The position numbers were made by a program, and so were the translations under genes. This document shows positions 1 to 11,670 of a DNA stretch of 64,000 bases, piece after piece. This DNA is from Voacanga thouarsii. Lineage: Eukaryota > Streptophyta > Magnoliopsida > Gentianales > Apocynaceae. Each line of letters starts with the position of its first letter. The first letter of the stretch is position 1. The notes beneath the pieces were generated by a model. It ran no database searches and was not told the DNA's origin. It saw nothing but the letters and a program-made list of their open reading frames with translations. The DNA lies in assembly GCA_026120185.1 (NCBI GenBank), contig JANUWF010002285.1:992001-1056000 (forward strand). Reading direction: 5' to 3'.

Positions 1-631
1 AGGGATCAATGCTCCCTTGCATTAGCCCATGCTGAACTTAGCTAGCATCTTGTGAATGTATGTAACTTAGGATAATTCTAACATTCTCTACTTCCTATTT
101 CTAAGAAGCTTTATCCCGAGAATGTAACTGGCTTCACCAAAATCCTTCATACTAAATGGACTAGCTAGGAAAACCTTGATAGATAATAGTATCCCGACAT
201 CATTTCTAATGAGTAGAATGTTATCCATATATAGCACAAGAAAACCACATTTATATCTTGTGAATCTTTGTTTTGAATGAAACCATAAGATTTTACAGTC
301 TTATCAAAATGAATATTCCATGCTTTGGATGCCTACTTAAGTTTATAAATGGATTTCTTAAGCTTACAAACCATAGGATATTAGCCTTCAGCAATAAAGC
401 CTTCCGGTTGGGTCATATAGATGTCTTCACTAAAATGGACATTTAAAAAAGCCTTCTTGACATCCATTTGCCATATCTCGTAGTCATAATAACACACTAT
501 AGCAAGAAGGATATGGATGGACTTAACCATGGCTACTGAGGAAAATGTTTCCTTATAATCGATTCTTTTTTTCTAAGTATATCATTTCGCCACAAGCTCA
601 GTTTTGAAGGTTTCCACCTTCCTATCCACTC
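1..631 (-). pseudogene. Copia reverse transcriptase fragment (outer B)
   Basis: Read on the minus strand this is the RVT_2-type reverse transcriptase of a copia polyprotein. Recognisable stretches are WQMDVKKAFLN (first catalytic Asp kept), MTQPEGF and a KSIYKLK..A.KAWNI segment. The YVDD active-site box reads YMDN (220-231), so one catalytic Asp is replaced by Asn. Stops after GFIAEG and after IYKLK, together with frameshifts, make it a pseudogene. Its N-terminal end is cut at about 631 by the 3' LTR of gypsy F, and the missing N-terminal part resumes at 29857. It is closest to the inner B copy at 9180-10128 and 18435-19042. Confidence 0.85.
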
Positions 632-1733
632 ATAATATGAGCTTAAGGGAGAAAGTCTTTCAAGATCTAAAAGTGGCTTTTGTTTGGACTTGAACAAAGC
701 AGAAGGATTTCAGGACAAGCATAACAAAAAAGAAAAAGACATAAAGAGATCAAGAAAAGTAACAAAGAAACACCTTTTTCCACAAACAAAAAACCTTACA
801 AGAACTAGCTTTTAGAACCTGAAATTTAGTAGATAAGTTCTACCATAACAACACCTTAGAACCCTTGACATAGCAAGAAATCAAGAACTAAAAGGATAGG
901 GAATTGTGGGGATTCAAACAAGAAATAACATGAACCCTAAATAACATACAAGAAGAACCCTTGTTGATTTCCTAGTTAAATTATCCTGAGAGTTTATAGA
1001 CACTTACTCAAGGGTGGACCAAGCCCTTAGGTTGGTCTTGGTTTGAGGTTGAGCAAGGAATCCCTCCATGCTTCAAGTCTTCAAGATGAATCTTCATTCA
1101 TATTAAAATGTGCAATAATGTTGTTCTTGTTCTTACAATACAAAGCATTATATAATGCTATTCTGTTCCTGAACTAAAATACTTTTAAATATTATAAAAT
1201 GACCCCAAAAATAGCTGAAAAACATTAAGGGTTTGGATCCAGAGCAGGGCCGGCGTTGGGTAGGTCTCCTAAAGATTGTACCGAATCCATTCTGGAGGAA
1301 AAAAACCCGTTCATAAATGGTCAAAATTAAAACGATGCTTTTTTTTCCCCCTGTACATAGCTGATACCGGGTCAGGCTAGTAGGGTCAATGTTGGGTGCG
1401 TTCTATTGGAACAATACGCCTGTCAAAATTTAAAGAATTCTGGTAGATCACAGCTAGTGCCTGATAGGGCTACTCTAGCCAGCGTTGGGTCCATTCTGCT
1501 AGGCGACGTTTCTGTGCAAACTACTTCCAGATGACGTCCTTCGTATACCAGCAGCATGGTCCGTTCTCGATCCTCTTCTGACAATGTCTATATCCTATCC
1601 CATTTGAAATGAGCTTGTTGATATGCTTGAAGATTGTGTTGGAATTATTTGAAAGGGCAAGCTCGGCTTTGTTTTGATTTCGTCCTCTCCCCCTTCTTGA
1701 GCTCGATCCCCGTGGCCGAATTAATTCCTATCA
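632..1733 (-). repeat. 3' LTR of gypsy F
   Basis: The sequence matches 28733-29851 over its whole length, including the leading AGGGAGAAAGTCTTTC and the end CCTATCA. The outer end has lost the TG dinucleotide (ATAATATGA against TGGATATGA in the 5' LTR). The right end abuts a polypurine tract, as expected for a 3' LTR in minus orientation. It carries three degenerate copies of the GC-rich paired-box module. Confidence 0.85.
1245..1505 (-). repeat. Three GC-box modules in gypsy F 3' LTR
   Basis: Three degenerate units start near 1245, 1363 and 1453. Each holds a CCGGCGTTGGG- or CCGGGT-like box, a spacer containing a CTAGTAGGG-like stretch, and an ATTCTG/GTTCTATTGGAAC tail. The same three units stand in the 5' LTR at 29345-29600, where the middle one is better kept. 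Confidence 0.6.
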
Positions 1734-1744
1734 TTTCCCCCTTC
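1734..1744 (-). other. Polypurine tract of gypsy F
   Basis: The minus strand reads GAAGGGGGAAA directly upstream of the 3' LTR end TGATAGG. This is the expected position and composition of the plus-strand primer for an LTR retrotransposon. It is absent at the outer edge of the 5' LTR, where flanking copia begins, so it identifies which LTR is the 3' one. Confidence 0.75.
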
Positions 1745-1785
1745 GTGGAATGGATTCATCCTCGAATCATAACGTACATCATAAG

Positions 1786-2126
1786 TGATGGGTATCTCAG
1801 GCTCGTATCGTATGCAGCGCAGTGAAAAATAAAATGAGATACCCTCCCAAGACCCGTCTATGTGTGGAAAATAAGACATAATAATAATAAAGGTAACAAA
1901 TTTTACCTTTGGGTGATCGTCTAAAGAACAAAATTGATCTTCTTCAAGTCAAGGCGCGATCCAGCAATCTTCTTATGCAAACTCCATGAGAGTTGGACGT
2001 CTAACCACTATAATCACGGTGTATGATTATCTCTAACAGTAATCCATACAGAGGAATACTCAAGCACCAAAATTTCTTGTGCTAGCAGAAAAAGATAGTG
2101 GCTAGGGTTGTTTTCATTTTCAGCAA

Positions 2127-2166
<40 letters not shown>

Positions 2167-3497
2167 AGAAGAAGACGTTTGTTTTGTGGCTCCTATTATA
2201 TGTTACAAAATCCACTGAAAATCTGGAATTCTAAAACAATTAGAATCCCCTAATTGTAATTGTTTGTAATTGAAAACATCAAGTTCTCATAATTACAATT
2301 TAGACCATAAATTATAACAAATTATAATTTGGCCACAACTTCTTCTCTTCCTCTCAATTAACCCCACCATGTTATCAAGTAACATCTTGAGTATATAATC
2401 CTCTATTGTGTGTGACCTATTAGGTTTCCTAATCAATTGGTAGAGAACATGAATTAATCCAAACGTCTTTGAGATTAATAATCTATAATTAATTAGAATT
2501 AATCCTATTAATTCTAATAAGGATTGGTTTATTAATTCATCAATTAATAAACCCATATTCCTAGATCATGAGCGGTATCCAGCAACACATCATGACCACC
2601 GAAGAGTCCAGGAAGTCAAGTGGCTTGACATGAACCCTTCAATAACAAACTTTAGTGCAATTAATTCCTTTCACCATACAATATCTCATTCAGTTTGGAG
2701 CACGGAATTAGTGCCAACTCCCTCCAGAATTAATTCTAGCCTGAATATAATAGTACTTGTACCAGGAACCCACTACTCTACATGTGTATCAATTAGAACT
2801 ATTTCCATTACATATATGTCTTGGCTAAGGACTTCTCGAGTAGTAATTCCTACAAGTGGCTGTGAGATATTCACCCCTACTATTAGGAGTGGTGAATCCT
2901 TTATTGATCCTCTCAACTACTTTCGTTTACCTCATAATGAACCCAATATCCATCCCATAGGCAGCCCTCGATTGAGCTCCGAAGATTGGAATCAAAGTAC
3001 AAAGCTCAGCAAACAAAATACCTTGGAGATCTCAAGTCTAAGGATATTTGCATATTCACTATATTGAGATTATATCACTGGCACTAAATAGTTATCCATA
3101 CGATTATCTCAAAGTTAGGTCATCCAATGATCTTGTTCCATTAACAAGCATCTATGTGTTAACTTTGAGTATCTCAACACTCACGGATATGAGAACCACG
3201 ACTTAATCAAATCAGGAAGTCTAACACATGCTAGTCTTAATGCATTAATGATGTCCTGTCTCATTAATACTATGACTAGAGACTATTTAAGTACTGACAC
3301 TATTCAGTGTAGTAGGAATCTCATATCATGATCTCTATCATGATTTCCTTAACACAATGTTGTACTAGGGACTTTATTGAATAGTTATATTACTTAAAGT
3401 AAACAAAAGAAACTATGAGATAAATAATGTCTTTTATTAAAATAAAATGTGTCATATACAATGTACAAATGATTGCCTCTAGGGCACAACACTAACA
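1786..3497 (-). mobile_element. Solo LTR of copia family A, TSD ATAAG
   Basis: This 1712-bp LTR starts TGATGGGTATCTC and ends GCACAACACTAACA on the plus strand. It is flanked by perfect ATAAG duplications (1781-1785, 3498-3502). It matches the two LTRs of copia A1 (48925-50651, 56362-58081). There is no internal sequence, so it is a solo LTR made by LTR-LTR recombination. It sits between the polypurine tract side and the integrase C-terminus of gypsy F. A plus-strand frame at 2630-3067 is antisense LTR sequence, not a gene. Confidence 0.92.
2130..2172 (+). repeat. (GA)n microsatellite
   Basis: A run of about 17 GA units ends in GAA repeats. It lies inside the solo LTR A. The other LTR A copies have a much shorter AGAGAGATAGAGAGAAG stretch at the same place, so the array has expanded here. 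Confidence 0.9.
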
Positions 3498-3502
3498 ATA
3501 AG

Positions 3503-4049
3503 GAGAAAGATTAGCTACATTAAAAGTAGCACTTATATTATACTCACCCAGTAGATCAATTTTATAGCCGTTTTCTCCATATCGCTCAAGAACTTGAGAT
3601 GGTCCATCTTCTCGCGATTCAAGCTTTGATTTACATTGGGTGGAAAATCTCTCCTTGTGCAAATGCACCCAAACCCAGTCTCCTGGCTCAAATATCACAT
3701 CTTTCTTCCTTGCTTGCGCTTGCTTGTAACGGCCTTATTCCATTGTTTTTATTAGAGATTAAACTTTCTCATGCATGGACTTAACCATTTTGGTCTTTTT
3801 TTTGCCATCAAGATGTAATCGCTCATCTACAGGAAAAGGGAGAAAAATCTAAAGGGGTTAATGGATTAAACCTATAAATAATTTGAAAAGGATAAGATGT
3901 AGTAGTAGATTGGATAGTTCTATTATAGACAAACTCTATATGTGGAAGACATTCTTCCCAGTTCTTCAAGTGCCTCTTGATGATTGTCCGTAGTAGTTGT
4001 GTGAGGGTCCGGTTGACAACTTCTATTTGTCCATCCATTTGTGGGCGAC
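3503..4049 (-). pseudogene. Gypsy F integrase C-terminal part
   Basis: The minus strand encodes the end of a gypsy integrase. Residues around CRPQMDGQIEVVNRTL hold the third catalytic residue (Glu), followed by NWEECLPHIEFVYNRT. After a frame break comes a C-terminal domain with FEPGDWVWVHLHKERF and a TFNVANLSPY ending, typical of plant chromovirus-like integrases. It is split from its upstream half by solo LTR B at 4050-5851, across which the TCHPQ-like motif is duplicated as the target site. Frameshifts and stops in the middle make it non-functional. No clear chromodomain is visible. Confidence 0.85.
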
Positions 4050-5851
4050 AAAAGGTAAATTTGGCAAAAACGAAAAATGTGAATGCATAGCACAAAAAAA
4101 AAAAAAAAAAAAGTGCATCACAGAGAAGCTATTTACCTCTGCATTTTTTCACCGGTCTAGCGGGTGTCAGCGACTTGATCAGAACCATTTCTGGTTCTGA
4201 GATCCTTTCTTCAGGTTGTTGTCCCGGAAGCTGTCAACTTCTTCTGGGCATCAACGCAAGGCTTCTTGTCTTTCGGAATATAACCGCGCCCAAAAGCCTG
4301 GTGAAGTCTACGGATGAAGAGGATGATTTTCCTTTTCTGACCAAATTCTATCAAGCATTAATCAAAAGAAAAATTGTGTCTCTATTCTTATTTTTTTTCC
4401 AGAGAACACTGTCACAGAGAGAAGAAACGAAAATAGCTTGAGGACAAAAGAACATGCTTTGTGAAAACCCCTCAGTTCTATTGAATCCTAACTGCCTTAA
4501 TAATAGGCTATTATCCGGGCATTCAAAAATCAAATAGAGGTAGTAGAATCAGAGAAGCCCTAAGGCTCATGTCATGTTAAGCCACTAACTAGGCCTATGG
4601 ACCTATGGCCCAGTTCATTGGGTTAGGCATTTAATTCAATTTAATTATTCCTGGACTAATATAAGCCCAATAATTAAATTAATTAAATAACCCAAATGGA
4701 CCAATATAAACCTCAAGCCTTGGTCCAGTTCATTTGGTTAAGTCTTTAATTCAATTTAATTATTCCTGGACTAATACAGGTCCAATAATTAAATTAATTA
4801 AATAACCCAAATAGGCTAATATATAATTCTTTCTTTTTGGACCTTTTATTTTATTCTAACCCAATAAATAAATTAGGCTACTCGAATAAAATAAAATCCA
4901 TTTAATATAAGACCAATTCCTCAACCTAAAACCATTAGGACTTATAAGCTATTTCGAGGACCAAATGACACATTACCTTGGCTACTGAAATGACCAAAAT
5001 ACTCATGCTATAGAAATAGCTGTATTTTCTATTTTAACTATTTCCTAATACCACCATAAGGAAATATTAACCCCAAGGGCAATGCTGCGTTAGTAAAGTC
5101 TCCGACTTACAGGTGTAATGACTAAAATACCCCTTTATGCATCGCCGTACATTTAGAGAAGAAGAGTATACTAACACTAGCTACCCTAAAACAAACATCT
5201 AAGTCATATTCCCTAGGGCCCTGGATATTTAGAACATTCGAACAGTCACAAGGGGCAATATAGTGCAGAAGCTATCTTGTACAAGTCTGTCTTAACTAAC
5301 TAGTCACATATACCTAACATATAAGTATATCAGCTCTACGATAGAACCTCAACCACAGTATATCAAAGTACATGCTTCCAGCTTCGTCAGATCACTAACT
5401 AATACTCAAGCTGTAGAGTATTAGTCCACGCTGTAGCAGTAATAGTCTAGGTTTCTTCTAAATAGTACTTTTAGAAACCACTATTATAGGTCCTATTCTA
5501 CGTATTCAAAATACGCTCATACTATGAAGTGAGTGGGCTACTCACTGGCTGAAGGTAAGCCATTCCTCATTTGAAATTCATAACACAATAACCTAAAAAT
5601 GATGAGATTCCCATTCTCATCAATCAGTTAAGAACAAACGTTTATGTGTTAAGTAACTCATGATCTATACCTTACTGTAAAAGACCACCATTTACATAGA
5701 TCACTTACTTAAACACAATGAGTCTTTTCCAAACGTAAATTTTGCATAAATAAAATATAAATTCACAAATAAATTTTTGAAAATAAATTATTTTATTAAT
5801 AAATTCGATAATTACATCAGAAACCTAGTCTAGAGGACATACACTCCAGCT
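4050..5851 (-). mobile_element. Solo LTR of copia family B, imperfect TSD
   Basis: About 1.8 kb, the same length as the 3' LTR of inner B (7348-9160) and alignable over its right two thirds (for example AATGCTGCGTTAG and CTTAACTAACTAGTCACA). The right end is decayed (CTCCAGCT where other copies end CATCCCAACA). GCGAC (4045-4049) and GTGAC (5852-5856) look like a 5-bp target duplication with one change. It lies within the integrase of gypsy F, between the second Asp and the Glu. The left third is too diverged to set the boundary to the base. Confidence 0.7.
4092..4112 (+). repeat. Poly(A) run
   Basis: About 20 consecutive A residues lie near the left edge of the solo LTR B. I see no sign of a separate retroposed gene or SINE next to it. 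Confidence 0.8.
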
Positions 5852-5856
5852 GTGAC

Positions 5857-7342
5857 AAGTTGTAGAAAACAACAAGTCATTTCCAAGTTTTGTCCACAAT
5901 ATTCTCCAAAAATGACTTAAAAAATTTTGTATCACTATCCGATACTATACTCCGTGGTAACCCGTGCAATCTTACCACTTCCTTGAAGAATAAACCGGCA
6001 ATATTAGTAGCATCATTAGTTTTTGCACAAGGAATAAAATGAGCCATCTTAGAAAATTGATCGATAACTACAAAGATGGAATCCTTTCCCCCCTTGGTCC
6101 GTGGCAATCCCAATATGAAATCCATTGAAATATCTAACTAAGGTGCATTAGGGACTAGTAAAGGAGTATATAAACCCTAGGGTAGCGTTTTAGACTTGGC
6201 CTTTTTACATGTTATGCTTGAATTACAATGCCTCTTTACACCCCCCTCATTTTTTGCCAATAAAAATGCTCTTGCAAAATACCTAATTTTTTTGAATTCC
6301 AAATATATCCTATTAAACCTCCTCCATGAGCTTCCTTCACTAACAATTCTCTCAATGATCCTTTTGGTATGCAAAGTCTACCCTTTTTAAATAAAAAACC
6401 AGTATGCCTATAAAATTTTGGAAAGCACATTTTTCACAAGCATGATAAATCTCTCGCAATTCATCACCCTTTGCATATAAATCCTTAATAAGCTCAAAAC
6501 TAGATAGATTTTGCATTCGAGGAATTTAAAAGAACATACCTGCAAGATAATGCATTGACTACTACATTATCCTTACTTTTCTTGTATTTGATCATGTATG
6601 GAAAGGTACCAATGAACTCCATCCAATTGTTCAACTTTTGTTGGCCTTTAAGATGCTTTAATGTTTCATGATCAGTATGAATGATAAATTCCCTAGGTAA
6701 CAAATAATATTGCCAATGGTGCAAGGTTCTCACTAATGCATACAATTCCTTGTCATAAGTGGAATAATTCAAGGATGCTCCCCATAGCTTCTCACTAAAA
6801 AAATGCAATACGTTTTTTATCTTGAGTCAACACAACACCTATTCCTATTCCACTGGCATCACATCCCACTTCAAAAGCTTTCTCAAAATTAGGCAAGGAC
6901 AACAATGGGGTTTTACTCAATTTTGATTTCAAAGCAATAAAAGCCTTTTCTTGTTCTTCTCCCCACCTAAACCCCACATTCTTTTTAATAACTTCAGTCA
7001 ATGGGGCAACTACTGTGCTGAAATTTCTAATGAAACACCTGTAAAAATTGGCTAACGTATGAAAACTCCTTACCTCAATCACAAAAGTAGGTGTTGACCA
7101 ATCCTGAATTCCTTTGACCTTTTCTTCATCAACTTCAATACCTTTTGAACTCACAACATAACAAAGAAAACTTATCTTTCAAAACAAAATGAACATTTGC
7201 TAAAGTTCGCACATAATCTTTCTCTTCTAAGAGTAATAAGCACACATTTAAGATGATGCAAATGGTCTTCATAAGTTTTACCGTAAATCAAAATATCATA
7301 AAAATATACCACAATAGATTTTCCAATATATTCTTGCAACAC
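5857..7342 (-). pseudogene. Gypsy F RT end, RNase H and integrase N-terminal half
   Basis: On the minus strand, from 7342 down: the RT palm resumes with VLQEYIGK and an active-site box YFYD in place of YFDD (near 7300), so the catalytic pair is broken. The thumb/connection follows (7154-6795), then RNase H with [12 protein letters not shown] and [14 protein letters not shown] (6808-6500), then the integrase zinc-finger region in a stop-ridden stretch. Last come the integrase core [11 protein letters not shown] and IVSDSDTKF (6125-5877), holding the first two acidic residues. The third (Glu) is across the LTR B insertion at 3503-4049. Many stops and frameshifts are present. Confidence 0.87.
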
Positions 7343-7347
7343 ATAAT

Positions 7348-9160
7348 ACTAAAGGCATAGAAAGCGGAAAACACAGGGCACGTAGCGGAAGCAAAAAATA
7401 AAAAATTGGAAAAACCAAGAACAGGGATTCCCGAACAGAGTTGGCGCCGGCTCCGGCAGCCCTATCCAGCTGCTGGTTGTGCTCTAGCGAGACTCCGAGG
7501 TTAAAATTTTTTTACCTCTTTTCCTCGTTCTAAGAGTTAGCTGGACCAAAATGCATGCTATCGGGATGGGTACGCTGGTGGAAGCCTCTGGTGCGATTCT
7601 TGCAAGCCTCCTACTCCGCCTTTGCATGTAGGTGAATGCCAATCTCTCGATCTTCCAGTATATGGCCTGCCTAAATCTGTTTGGTGAAATACTACAGACT
7701 AAGGAACCTTTTTCTGGAGAGAGAGAGAGACGTTTGGCTCTTTTACAGAGAAGAGGTCGTCTCTCAGAGAGTGTGTGTTTTATAATAACGTTGTTTCCAA
7801 TCCTCCTGTTTAACCTAAATAAAACCCTAAGTTAAACAGGACTGAGTCATTGGACTCTTAGTTTAACCTTTTGGGCTTAATTAATTATTCTAATTAGAAC
7901 CAAATAATTGGCCCAACAAATAATTAATTTCCCCGCCCAAATAAACTAGTCCAATAAATAAGCTTATATTAGTTTAGTCCCAGATTAATCCCTAATTATT
8001 CAAACTGGGCCAAAGCCTTGAATAATTAATTAACCCACCAAACTAATTTAATTAATTCTTTCTTCCTGGGACTTTATTTTATTCTAGCCCAATAATTAAA
8101 TCAGGCTACTTAAATAAAATAAATTCCATTTAATTTAAGAACAATTCCTTAACCCGTATTTAATTAGGACTCACTGTCTATACTGGGGACCAAAAGGCAC
8201 GTTGTCTTGGCTACTAAAATGACCAAAATACCCTTGCCATATAAATAGCGGCATTTTACATTTTAAATATTTCCTAATATCACCATAAGGAAATATTGAC
8301 CCCAAGGACAATGCTGCGTTAGCAAAGTCTCTGACCTACAGGTGTAATGACTAAAATACCCTTTTATATATCATCGTACATTTAGAGAGGAAGAAGTGTA
8401 CTAACACCTCTCTAAATGACATCTACCATCCATAGGCCTGTAGTCCAATGATCCACGACCTCCTGGATTGTTTCCGTTTTCCAAGGGAGCTACACTAAAG
8501 TAAACATCCAAGTCATGTTTCTTAGGGCCCTGGATATTTAGATTATTCAGACAACCACAAGGGGCGATATAGTATAGAAACTATCTTGTTCAAGTCTGTC
8601 TTAACTAACTAGTTACACATACCCAACATGCAAGTATATTGGCCCTACGATAGAACCTCAACTATAGCATATCAAAGTATATACTTCCAGCTTTGTCAGA
8701 CCACCAACTCATACTCAAGCCGTAGAGTACTAGTCCACACTGTAGCGGTAGTAATCTAGGTTTCTACCATATAGTTCTTTTAGAAACCACTACTACAGGT
8801 CCTGTTCTACGTATTCAAAATACGCTTATGTCATGAAGTGAGTGGACTACTCACTGGCTAAAAGTAAGCTATTCCCCATTTAGAATTCACAACATAATAA
8901 CCTAGACATGATGAGATTTCTATTCTCATCAATTAGTTAAGAACGAATGTTTATATATTAAGTAACTCATGATCCATACCTTACTGTGAAAGACCTCCAT
9001 TCACATGAACAACTTACTTCAATACAATGGGTCTTTTCCAAATGTATTTGTGCACAAATAAAATTGTAAATTCATAAATAATTTTTAAAAATAAATTCTT
9101 TTATTAAAACATTCAATTTTTACATTAGAAACTTAGTCTAAGAGGGCATACATCCCAACA
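7348..9160 (-). repeat. 3' LTR of inner copia B
   Basis: This 1813-bp LTR has the right end AGAGGGCATACATCCCAACA (sense start TGTTGGGATG). It is followed at once by a polypurine-tract complement and the copia C-terminus. The left end has decayed from TG to AC and lies next to ATAAT. It contains one copy of the GC-box module near 7439. Confidence 0.85.
7439..7484 (-). repeat. GC-box module in LTR B
   Basis: TTGGCGCCGGCTCC is followed by a second weaker box, CAGCTGCTGGTTG, then TGCTCT. An upstream GAACAGAG is also present. It is the only clear copy in an LTR B, since the two other long LTR B copies do not show it plainly. Confidence 0.5.
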
Positions 9161-9172
9161 ATCTCCCACTTG
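9161..9172 (-). other. Polypurine tract of inner copia B
   Basis: The minus strand reads AAGTGGGAGAT next to the 3' LTR start TGTTGGGATG. Copia A1 and A2 have the same AAGTGGGAG tract at the matching place. Confidence 0.7.
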
Positions 9173-9179
9173 CATTCTA

Positions 9180-10128
9180 AGACTAAGTAAGTCCTTAGGT
9201 GTCCACCCCTATGGCGTCTAAGTGTCTCTTGAAGACTCTCTCAATCAAAGGCTTGGTGAATGGATCTGCTAAATTGTTCTCGGAGGTAATCTGTTCCACC
9301 ACGACTTCCCATCTCTGGATGGAATCCCGGATCGGGTGGTACTTTCTCTGGATATGCTTCCCCTTCTTGTAGTTTCGAGGTTCATTAGATTGCGATACTA
9401 CTCCAGTGTTGTTGCAGTACATCACAATCGGCCTGTGCATGTGTGGCAAGACTCCAAGTTTTGAAAGAAACTTTCGGAGCCAGACTGCTTCCTTAGATTC
9501 CTCCGAAGCTGCCACATACTCAGCTTCCATGGTTGAGTTTACAATGCAAGATTGCTTGATACTCCTCCATGAAATAGCTCCTCCAGACAAAGTGAAGATA
9601 TATCCACTAGTGGATTTTCTCTCATCCTTATCTGTTTGGAAGTCTGAGTCTGTGTATCCTGTAGGAACTAAGTCATCAGCCTTGTAAACCAGCATAGAAT
9701 CTCTCGTTCCCTTGAGGTACTTGAGTATATGCTTTACAGCTTGCCAATAAACATTTCCAGGGTTTGACTAATATTTGCTAAGCAAGCCTAGGGCAAAACA
9801 GATATTTGGACTAGTACACAGCATGGTGTACATGAGACTTCCCACAGCCAAAGTGTAGGGAATCCTACTCATCCTGTCCTTTTCTTCTTAAGACTTAGGA
9901 CAGTTCCTTGAAGAAAATGACAACCCATGTTTGCCTGGGATTGGAGCTCCTTTGCATGAGTCTATGCTGTACCTAGCTAGCATCTTGTCAATGTATGCCG
10001 CTTGGGATAATCCTAACATTCTTTGCTTCCCATTTCTAAGAAGTCTAATCCCGAGAATGTAGCTAGCTTCTCCCAAGTCCTTTATACTGAAGTGACTAGA
10101 CAACCAAACCTTTGTAGATAATAATGAT
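9180..10128 (-). pseudogene. Inner copia B RT C-terminal part and RNase H
   Basis: From 10128 down, the minus strand encodes the RT segment with HFSIKDLGEASYILGI and QAAYIDKMLARY. Copia RNase H then follows in an open stretch (9695-9195): GYTDSDFQTD, a TMEAEYVAASE segment and a CNNTGVVSQSNEP segment. The usual CDN is CNN, so the third catalytic Asp is replaced by Asn. A stop lies between RT and RNase H near 9768. The RT is cut at 10128 by gypsy D, and the YVDD region that should follow is missing altogether, because the deletion at the right end of gypsy D removed it. Confidence 0.88.
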
Positions 10129-11629
10129 TGATGTGTTCGGACTTGGGTATAAAAATCATATAACAACTAGGCACATTCCCAATCAAGTTTAAATTAAAAC
10201 ATTCAACCCAAATCACACATATGAGCAAGCATACTCATCATTAACCGAGCATAAGGTTCAAACGAGTGTCGATCCTCCAGGAACAAGTAGGCATTAATTA
10301 CCTTTCTTTCATTATTTAACCAACTCGATAAAGTGAAAAATAAATAAAAAAAAGATAAAAGAAAATCAAAATAAAAATATATACATGTCAATGATGGAGA
10401 AGTATGTAACTCAAACCATTGTTTAGACAAACATGACCTTAAAGAACCTAACCATTATCATAACTAATTCTTCTCTTGGCACCATGAAGGATAAAGATAA
10501 ATTAGCATGACTTGGTCTGTCTCAACTAATTCATCCACAAGATGCATTAAACACAATCCTTGATTAAATTCCCTTGGTTTGGCAAATTTAAAACATGAAA
10601 TTAATCAATGAATCCTTGGTCTGGCAAACATCAATTAACCTTCAATTACTCAATCTTCAGCAATCAACCTCTTTGGTCTAGCAAGTTAACAACCAATAAA
10701 TATGAAATTAATCAATTGCAACTATCATCAACCTCTTTGGTCTAGTAAGTTAATGAAAAGAAACAACTAATTAATCTCGTAGTATGCCCAAGTAATTGAA
10801 TACCAAGAAGAACAATCATTTAATCAAAAGATTAAATACCTCAAAATATCATGAATATCTAAAATAATGTCAAAGTATAATAAAACAATTAGCATCTCAT
10901 TGTTCAAGGAAAAGAAAAAAAAGTAAAAGAAAGTACTCATAGACAAGCCTCCTTATTCTTCCTTTGAAGACCTTCTTGCATAACCCTCCTTGAACTTGAA
11001 GAATTCCTCCTTTGATTGAGTAATTTTCTATGATGATCAATGAATTCTCTCCTTTTCCCTTCTGTGTTTCATCTATTTATAGCCTTAGGAAGTGCCTAAA
11101 CTCATAGGTACGAAGTTCTTGGCATAGTAGATGTTGGAAGATACTAAAATTTCTCAAATTACCAAAAACTGCGTAGAAAAAATCAAGCACCGCGTTAACA
11201 TCAGGGCATAGTCGGCGCCGCCTTGACTCTTGGAGCCAGCGCCGGTTGTGTTCTGTTCCCCCACTCATTTTTTAATTTTTCTTCTAATTTTGAACAATAT
11301 TTTCCAGAATGTAGTTGGCGCCGGTTCCAGCTTCACAGCCGGTGCCGCCTTGGTTCTGTTCCACTCTATTTCAACAATTTTCCATCACTTTGAAGTTCGT
11401 TCAACCAGTGTATGGCCGGCGACGGTTCTAGGGTCCTAGCAGGCGCTGCCTCTCCTCTGTTTTGCTACGCTTTTGTTTTGTTTTACCCTAAATATATGAA
11501 ATAAAGAACAAAATACCTTTCCAAGGGTAAAATCTCAAATATGAGGGAATATGACTAGTTATTGCATAAAATGTATTGCAAACGAACCTCAAATAACTAG
11601 GAAAAGTATGACTAATTTAGCCCCTATCA
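10129..11629 (-). repeat. 3' LTR of gypsy D
   Basis: This 1501-bp LTR runs TGATGTGTTCGG to CCCCTATCA on the plus strand. The plus-strand solo copy at 34053-35567 matches it in reverse complement over its full length. It holds several short repeats built on CTTTGGTCTAGCAAGTTAA and CTTGGTCTGGCAAA (10570-10760), and three GC-box modules near its right end. Confidence 0.92.
11211..11464 (-). repeat. Three GC-box modules about 100 nt apart in LTR D
   Basis: Units start at 11211, 11313 and 11413. Each has two boxes (for example GTCGGCGCCGCC and CAGCGCCGGTTG; GTTGGCGCCGGTT and CCGGTGCCGCC) about 12-16 nt apart, followed by GTTCTGTTCC or CCTCTGTTTTG. The surrounding LTR is AT-rich. Confidence 0.75.
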
Positions 11630-11670
11630 TATTCCCCCACACTTAGCTCTTTGCTTGTCCTCAAGCAAAG
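11630..11670 (-). other. Polypurine tract and adjacent hairpin of gypsy D
   Basis: The plus strand reads TATTCCCCCACACTTAG after the LTR end CCTATCA, giving a GGGGGAATA purine tract on the sense strand. Just beyond, CTTTGCTTG-TCCT-CAAGCAAAG (11649-11670) is a perfect 9-bp inverted repeat with a 4-nt loop. I recall the same tract followed by a TCCTCAAG hairpin from other Athila/Tat elements. Confidence 0.7.

Noticed and set aside
1634..1825. Plus-strand 63-codon frame
   Set aside because: It crosses the boundary between the gypsy F LTR and the solo LTR A, so it is a chance frame.
2630..3067. Plus-strand 145-codon frame recurring at 49780-50175 and 57213-57407
   Set aside because: All three copies lie at the same place in LTR A, antisense to the element, with the frame shortened differently in each. 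Recurrence follows from LTR copies, not from selection on a protein.
10500..10770. CRISPR-like spaced repeats in LTR D
   Set aside because: The TTTGGTCTAGCAAG repeats are few and unevenly spaced, lie inside an LTR, and the genome is eukaryotic.
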